A stretch of 64,000 nt of DNA from Hyphomicrobiales bacterium (GTDB taxonomy: Bacteria > Pseudomonadota > Alphaproteobacteria > Rhizobiales > Rhizobiaceae): the NCBI GenBank assembly GCA_900466945.1, contig UBNV01000023.1:1-64000 (forward strand), written 5' to 3'. The notes under the pieces were generated by a model. That model made no database searches and was not told the DNA's origin. It saw only the letters and a list, made by a program, of their open reading frames with translations. Shown here one piece after another: positions 59,085 through 64,000 of the stretch (positions are counted from its first letter, which is position 1; each line of letters starts with the position of its first letter). Both the position numbers and the translations under genes were made by a program.

Positions 59085-59180
59085 GCAATGTCTTCCGTCT
59101 GTTGCGGCGCAAAGAGGCTTTGTCTCCGCCCGATGTCTATGCCATAGCGGGGCTCGGTTCAAGATTCAACGGAGGCTGAC

Positions 59181-60431
59181 GTGACCCCCAGTCAAGTCGA
59201 CGAAGCGCTGGAGGCGATGCGCGGCCTCTTTCCCGAGACGCCGCTGCAGCTCAACGAACATTTGAGCGCCCGTTACGGTGCCAATGTCTACCTGAAGCGC
59301 GAAGATCTGACGCCCGTCCGCTCCTACAAGATCCGCGGTGCCTTCAACTTTTTCCGCAAGATCGTCGCCGACAGCCCCTCCGGCACCACCTTCGTCTGCG
59401 CATCTGCCGGCAATCACGCCCAGGGCTTCGCCTATGTCTGCCGCCATTTCGGCGTCGAGGGCGTGGTTTTCATGCCGGTGACGACGCCCCAGCAGAAGAT
59501 CGACAAGACCCGCATCTTCGGCGGCGAATTCATCACCATCCGCCTGATCGGCGACATCTTCGACCAGTGCTATCAGGCCGCCCGCGAGCATGTCGAGGCG
59601 ATCGGCGGCTATATGGTGCCGCCCTTCGACCATCCTGACATCATCGAGGGCCAGGCGACGGTTGCGGCCGAGGTCATGCAGCAATTGCCGGAAGGCGTCA
59701 CGCCCGATCTCGTGGTGATGCCAGTCGGTGGCGGCGGGCTTTCTTCGGGGATGACCGGCTACATGGCGGATCGGGTCTCGCCTGAGGCGATGATCTTTTG
59801 CGAACCGGCAGGCGCGCCGAGCCTGAAGAAGAGCCTGGAGGCCGGCAAGGTCGTGACGCTGCCCAAGGTCGACAATTTCGTCGATGGTGCCGCCGTTGCC
59901 CGGATCGGCGACCACAATTTCGAGGCCCTCAAAGGGTTCCGCCCGGACCAAGTGCTGATCGTGCCGGAAAACGCGATCTGCGTGACGATGACGGACATGC
60001 TGAATGTGGAGGGCGTGGTGCTGGAGCCGGCCGGCGCGCTGGCGCTGGCCGCCCTTGATCTCTTGCCACGCGTAGCCCTGAGCGGTCGCACAATCGTCGC
60101 GGTCGTCTCCGGCGGCAATTTCGATTTCGAGCGGCTGCCCGACGTCAAGGAACGGGCCATGCGCTACGCGGGCCTGAAGAAGTACTTCATCCTGCGCCTG
60201 CCGCAGCGCCCCGGCGCGTTGCGCGATTTCCTCAACCTGCTTGGTCCCGAGGACGACATCGCGCGCTTCGAATACCTCAAGAAGTCGGCCCGCAATTTCG
60301 GCTCCATCCTGATCGGCATCGAGACGGGTAAGCGCGAGAATTTTGCTGATCTCTTCGAGCGGTTCGATCAGGCGGGGCTCGGCTTCGAGGACATCACCGA
60401 AAACGAGATCCTCGCCAACCTGATCATCTGA
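59181..60431 (+). CDS. ilvA: Threonine ammonia-lyase (threonine dehydratase) with one ACT-like domain
   Basis: The 416-residue PLP enzyme deaminates threonine to 2-oxobutyrate for isoleucine synthesis or threonine breakdown. The PLP lysine is in VRSYKIRGAFNFF near residues 47-59, and the phosphate loop is GGGGLSSGMTG near residues 180-190. A single C-terminal ACT domain (about 335-416) is the short type. It starts at GTG 59181 with GGAGG six bases upstream. Its end overlaps the convergent hydrolase gene by eight bases. Confidence 0.93.
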   Translation: MTPSQVDEALEAMRGLFPETPLQLNEHLSARYGANVYLKREDLTPVRSYKIRGAFNFFRKIVADSPSGTTFVCASAGNHAQGFAYVCRHFGVEGVVFMPVTTPQQKIDKTRIFGGEFITIRLIGDIFDQCYQAAREHVEAIGGYMVPPFDHPDIIEGQATVAAEVMQQLPEGVTPDLVVMPVGGGGLSSGMTGYMADRVSPEAMIFCEPAGAPSLKKSLEAGKVVTLPKVDNFVDGAAVARIGDHNFEALKGFRPDQVLIVPENAICVTMTDMLNVEGVVLEPAGALALAALDLLPRVALSGRTIVAVVSGGNFDFERLPDVKERAMRYAGLKKYFILRLPQRPGALRDFLNLLGPEDDIARFEYLKKSARNFGSILIGIETGKRENFADLFERFDQAGLGFEDITENEILANLII

Positions 60432-61434
60432 TGCCCTGCTCGCCGAGCCAATCGAGGATCGTTCGCGCGATCGGCTCGGTGGTTTGAGGCGAATAGGTGT
60501 CGCCGGCGGCCACATGGTTGTTGGCATCGCCTGTCGGGCCGGGATCGATCAATTGGTGCGGCCCGCCCCAGCGGGCAGCGACGGCCGCGGTCCGATCCGG
60601 CCGCACGACCTTGTCATTCGCCGATTGGATGAAGAGAGCGGGGACACGGATATCCTCGACCGGGCTATGGGCCGCGAGCCTGACCGACTGTGCCATGGGA
60701 ATGAGTGCTGCGACCGGATAGTCTGTGGTCCAGTTATAGGCATTGAGCGGGCTGATCGGCTCGAAGCCCCGCCGTTCACCCAGCAGCAGTCGTGCGATCT
60801 GCCCACCAAATGGTCCCGTCAGCAGAAAGCTGCCGGATGCCTGCACGCCGTAGTTCGGCGAGAGGAAGACGGAGGCGGCAACGTGCTCGGAAAGTGCTGG
60901 CCGGGCGAGCGCCCAGGTGACGAGCGAGGCGCCCGTCGATGTCGAGACGATAACGACTTTCTCGCCGAGCAGTCGCCCAACTGCCAGCGCCTCGCCGATA
61001 TCCCTCGCCCAGTCGTCGATCGTGGCGAGGCCGAGCGCGTCCGGATCGTCGAGGCCGTGGCCGGCGAGCCGCGTGAAGAAGAGGTTGGCGCCGAGCGCCT
61101 TTGCCACGAGATCGGGCAGGGGGCGCACCTCGGCCGGTGAGGCGGAGAAGCCATGCACATAGATGACGCTGACCGGCGTCTTCTGGCGACGGGTAGGGTC
61201 GGCCCAGACGATCTGCTTGCCGAGGCCCTTGCGGATGGTGCCCACCTTTTCCTCGTCTTTCGCAATCAGTGTTTCCAGCGCTTCGGGGGAAGTATCGGCA
61301 GCGATTCGCACCTCGCGCTCCAGCGCAAGCTCCGGCGGCATCCGGTAGACGACGACGAGTGCCGCGATCGCAACCGCGATGAATGCAAGCGATATGCCCA
61401 TGAAGCTCCTCATCTCCTTCTCCTCGGTCGTCAT
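60424..61434 (-). CDS. Alpha/beta hydrolase, membrane-anchored
   Basis: The 336-residue protein has an N-terminal membrane helix (about residues 12-31) and an alpha/beta-hydrolase fold with the oxyanion HG in IYVHGFSASPAEVRPLPD and nucleophile motif STSTGAS near residues 164-170 (normally GXSXG; the first Gly is Ser). A lipase- or esterase-like role is possible. Several starts are close together (61434, 61413, 61401); the last has the best-spaced GAGGAG. Confidence 0.82.
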   Translation of the reverse strand: MTTEEKEMRSFMGISLAFIAVAIAALVVVYRMPPELALEREVRIAADTSPEALETLIAKDEEKVGTIRKGLGKQIVWADPTRRQKTPVSVIYVHGFSASPAEVRPLPDLVAKALGANLFFTRLAGHGLDDPDALGLATIDDWARDIGEALAVGRLLGEKVVIVSTSTGASLVTWALARPALSEHVAASVFLSPNYGVQASGSFLLTGPFGGQIARLLLGERRGFEPISPLNAYNWTTDYPVAALIPMAQSVRLAAHSPVEDIRVPALFIQSANDKVVRPDRTAAVAARWGGPHQLIDPGPTGDANNHVAAGDTYSPQTTEPIARTILDWLGEQGIR

Positions 61435-61528
61435 TCCCGGCCGCTGCCGAGCTTAGCATGCCGATCACCGGCGGAAAGCCGGCAGGCTCTCTCTTCCGCG
61501 TCGCCCCTCCCTGTGATAGGGGAAACAC

Positions 61529-61849
61529 ATGTCGATCCTGTCCAGCATACTTTCAATCTTCACCGGTGGCGCGTCGTCCGAAGGCCCTGCCAAGCCCATG
61601 GCCGAGCCGCAGACCTACAAGGACTGCGTGATCCACGCCGAGCCCATGCGCGAAGGCAGCCAGTATCGGCTGGCGGGCCGCATCGTGAAGTCCGTCGACG
61701 GCCGCGCCCTTGAGCGAAAGTTCATCCGTGCCGACGTCTTCACCTCGCTCGATGATGCACTCGATTGCACCTTCCGCAAGGCGCAGCAGATCATCGACCA
61801 GAACGGTCCCGCCCTGTTCGGCGATGGAGAAGACACGCGCATCGTGTGA
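61529..61849 (+). CDS. HlyU-family protein
   Basis: The 106-residue product matches the HlyU domain (YKDCVIHAEPMREGSQYRLA; DVFTSLDDALDCTFRKAQQI). In Vibrio a differently folded protein of the same name activates haemolysin genes; the function of this alphaproteobacterial family is unclear and it lacks a helix-turn-helix. AGGGGAAA precedes the ATG. Confidence 0.82.
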   Translation: MSILSSILSIFTGGASSEGPAKPMAEPQTYKDCVIHAEPMREGSQYRLAGRIVKSVDGRALERKFIRADVFTSLDDALDCTFRKAQQIIDQNGPALFGDGEDTRIV

Positions 61850-61946
61850 CGCCCATCATATTACCGCGAAGATTTGTTTCTTCGTGGTCACTGAATGTTA
61901 ATGGTGCAGCGCAACACTGAGACCGACATATTGCTCGGGTTTTCAT

Positions 61947-64000
61947 GTGATTATTGCGTTTCGCTCCTCCTTCTCGCCCCGCATTGGTCTGATTGCCTCG
62001 GGCATCCTGCTCGGGATGGCGGAGATGCTGTCCGCTGCCGATGAGCCCGCCGCAGCGCAGGCCGCGAAGGCATCCGCCGACCTTGCCTGGCTGATGGCGG
62101 CGGCCGGCATGGTGATGATGATGGAAATCGGTTTCCTGCTCCTGGAAGCCGGCATGGTGCGTTCGAAGAACTCGATCAATGTCGCCCAGAAGAACCTGCT
62201 GGACTTCGTCTTCGGTGTCGTGGGATTTGCCGCGGTCGGTTTCATGCTGGCCTTCGGTGCGTCCGGCACGCTGCCGGTCGGACTGGACACGGACTTCTTC
62301 CTGCTTCAGGGCCTCGACAGCTGGCTCGCCGGCTTCTTCGTCTTCCAGGTCATGTTCTGCGGCACGGCAGCGACGATCGTCTCAGGCGCCATTGCCGAAC
62401 GCATGACGCTCTCGGCCTATGTCCTGGGCTCGATCGTGCTCTCGACCCTCATCTATCCCGTCTTCGTGCACTGGGTCTGGGGTACGGCACTTGGCCCGAA
62501 TTCGGGCGCCTTCCTCGCCAATCTCGGCTTCGTCGATTTCGCCGGTTCGACCGTGGTCCATGCGACAGGCGGCTGGGTAGCACTCGCGGCCTGCCTGGTG
62601 ATCGGCGCGCGGCAGGGGCGGTTCGATGCCGAGGGCCGACCCGTGCGGATTGCCGGTCACAACCCGGTGCTGTCGACCACCGGCGCCCTGATCCTGTTTT
62701 TCGGCTGGATCGGCTTCAACGGTGGCTCGACGCTGGCCGCCAGCGCAGATGTCGCGCCGATCATTCTCAACACGGTCCTGGCCGGTGGCATGGGCACTTG
62801 TGTCGGCTATGTCATCGGGATCAAGCAGGATGGCGTCGTGCTGCCGGAAAAGGCCCTGTGCGGAATGCTCGGAGCGCTTGTTGCCGTAACCGCAGGCTGT
62901 CACGTGCTGGAGCCGGGCGGGGCGCTGCTCATCGGTGCTCTCGGTTCGATCGTTGCCCTCTTCGGCAACCAGTATGTCGAGGAGAAGCTCAAGGTCGACG
63001 ATGCCGTCGGCGCTGTCGGCGTCCATGCCTTTGCCGGTGTCGCAGGGACCGTCGCGCTTGCCCTTCTCGCCCCCGTCGATCGTCTGCCGGCCGGCGGACG
63101 TTTCGACCAGTTCTACATCCAGATCTTCGGCTCTGCGCTCAATTTTTACTGGGCCTTCGGGCTTGGCTATGCCTTCTTCTGGACCCTCGACAAGCTTGTC
63201 CCGATCCGTGTCTCTGCCGAAGTCGAGGACATCGGCCTGAATGTTGCCGAACATGGGACACGCCTCGGGGTCGGCCATGTGGAGGACGCACTGTCGAAAC
63301 TGGTCTCGGGCAGTGCCGATCTTGGCGATCGCCTGAAAGTCGAGCCCGGAGACGAGGCGGAAAAGCTGACCCGGCTCTTCAACGGATTGATGGACAACAT
63401 CCAGCAGCAGGAGCGCAGCCGCCACGAACTTGAAGTGCAGGTCCGCGACCAGGAGGAGTCCGAGCGACTGTCGGCGCTCGCCAATGCCACCTTCGAGGCG
63501 ATCGTCATGCATGAAAACGGCACGATCATCGACGGCAACGAGCAATTCGAAGCGCTCACGGGTCGACGGCTTGGTGACCTCGTGGGTTCGTCGATCCTCG
63601 ACCTGGTGGATGAGGATGGGCGGCGCTTGCTGCTCGACAACCCGAACCCGGCGCCAAATGTCTCACGGGAGTTCGTCATCCTCCGGCCCGACGGAACCCG
63701 CATTCCGATCGAGGCGCGGGGTCGCAACATTGAATACCGCAGCCGCAACATCCGCATCAGCTGCCTTGTCGATCTGAGGGAGCGCAAGGCCGTCGAAGGG
63801 CGCATGCGCCATCTCGCGCAACATGATCCGCTAACCGGGCTGGCCAATCGCGCGCTCTTCACAAAGACGCTGTCGGTCCATGTCGGGCCCGCCAACCGCG
63901 ATTGGGGTTGCGGCGTCCTCCTGGTCGACCTCGACCACTTCAAGGATGTGAATGATCTCTACGGTCATCCGGCTGGCGACGAGGTCATCCGCGAGACGGC
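61947..64000 (+). CDS. Ammonium transporter-PAS-GGDEF fusion, 3' end beyond the window
   Basis: The frame is open from the GTG at 61947 to the window end (684 codons). Residues 1-35 look like a signal or first helix; 45-430 form an Amt/Mep/Rh channel with both pore histidines (H205 in TVVHATGGW, H360 in VGVHAFAGV) and the GWIGFNGGS gate region. A short coiled linker, a PAS domain (about 500-620, ATFEAIVMHENGTIIDGNEQ) and the start of a GGDEF domain (from about 625, HDPLTGLANR, VDLDHFKDVND) follow. The catalytic GGDEF itself lies outside. It probably senses ammonium and controls c-di-GMP. An EAL domain may follow. Confidence 0.9.
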   Translation, partial: MIIAFRSSFSPRIGLIASGILLGMAEMLSAADEPAAAQAAKASADLAWLMAAAGMVMMMEIGFLLLEAGMVRSKNSINVAQKNLLDFVFGVVGFAAVGFMLAFGASGTLPVGLDTDFFLLQGLDSWLAGFFVFQVMFCGTAATIVSGAIAERMTLSAYVLGSIVLSTLIYPVFVHWVWGTALGPNSGAFLANLGFVDFAGSTVVHATGGWVALAACLVIGARQGRFDAEGRPVRIAGHNPVLSTTGALILFFGWIGFNGGSTLAASADVAPIILNTVLAGGMGTCVGYVIGIKQDGVVLPEKALCGMLGALVAVTAGCHVLEPGGALLIGALGSIVALFGNQYVEEKLKVDDAVGAVGVHAFAGVAGTVALALLAPVDRLPAGGRFDQFYIQIFGSALNFYWAFGLGYAFFWTLDKLVPIRVSAEVEDIGLNVAEHGTRLGVGHVEDALSKLVSGSADLGDRLKVEPGDEAEKLTRLFNGLMDNIQQQERSRHELEVQVRDQEESERLSALANATFEAIVMHENGTIIDGNEQFEALTGRRLGDLVGSSILDLVDEDGRRLLLDNPNPAPNVSREFVILRPDGTRIPIEARGRNIEYRSRNIRISCLVDLRERKAVEGRMRHLAQHDPLTGLANRALFTKTLSVHVGPANRDWGCGVLLVDLDHFKDVNDLYGHPAGDEVIRET

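Overview
The window is a chromosomal segment of an alphaproteobacterium, almost certainly a member of the Rhizobiaceae (Rhizobium/Agrobacterium group). The basis is the gene order and lengths of the S10-spc-alpha ribosomal cluster, high-GC codon use, a cobalamin-dependent ribonucleotide reductase as the visible RNR, and rhizobial-type palindromic intergenic elements. It opens at the last codons of tuf and closes inside an unfinished gene.

Positions 1-15.3 kb hold the ribosomal superoperon on the plus strand: tuf tail, rpsJ-rplC-rplD-rplW-rplB-rpsS-rplV-rpsC-rplP-rpmC-rpsQ, a 229-bp break, rplN-rplX-rplE-rpsN-rpsH-rplF-rplR-rpsE-rpmD-rplO, secY-adk, then rpsM-rpsK-rpoA-rplQ. Many of its larger gaps (rpsQ/rplN, rplR/rpsE, rplO/secY, rpsM/rpsK, rpsK/rpoA, rpoA/rplQ) contain a strong hairpin. 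The cluster ends in an exceptionally long two-way hairpin.

Positions 15.3-22.2 kb are minus-strand stress genes: an ECF42-type sigma factor with its YCII and VOC partners, a DUF817 membrane protein, an envelope methionine-sulfoxide repair group (msrP, msrQ, a periplasmic thioredoxin, a CcdA-like thiol transporter), and an anchored nuclease. Positions 22.4-30.4 kb carry ilvD, a VOC protein, a dioxygenase/class II aldolase pair divergent from a LysR regulator, a GST, an orphan nucleotidyltransferase, a LprI-like secreted protein and a Tat-exported serine hydrolase.

Positions 30.5-41.1 kb contain a DegP-like protease coupled to rarA, a CHASE4-GGDEF cyclase with an upstream CtrA-type box, a DUF1883 protein, a 1.1-kb tract of inverted repeats, a phage-type P63C-domain gene, and nrdJ preceded by paired NrdR-like boxes. 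Positions 42-52.8 kb carry a chemoreceptor, an NAD(P)-binding protein, a DUF1206 membrane protein, an ArsR-SRPBCC operon with two operators, a sugar-dehydrogenase-like lipoprotein with a DUF2231 protein, gpt, a universal stress protein, a CinA-like protein, wrbA and a PilZ protein.

Positions 52.8-64 kb carry tRNA-Leu(UAA), a MarR-GNAT fusion with a palindromic operator at its start, an NMT1/SsuA-type ABC importer interrupted by a palindromic repeat, a trkH gene, a threonine dehydratase, an alpha/beta hydrolase, a HlyU-family protein, and the start of a large ammonium-transporter-PAS-GGDEF fusion cut by the window end.

Most genes are recognisable housekeeping or stress functions. The most distinctive items are the Amt-PAS-GGDEF fusion, several well-defined regulatory sites (NrdR, CtrA, ArsR, MarR), and the palindrome-rich tract beside the P63C gene. 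I saw no CRISPR array, insertion sequence or prophage.
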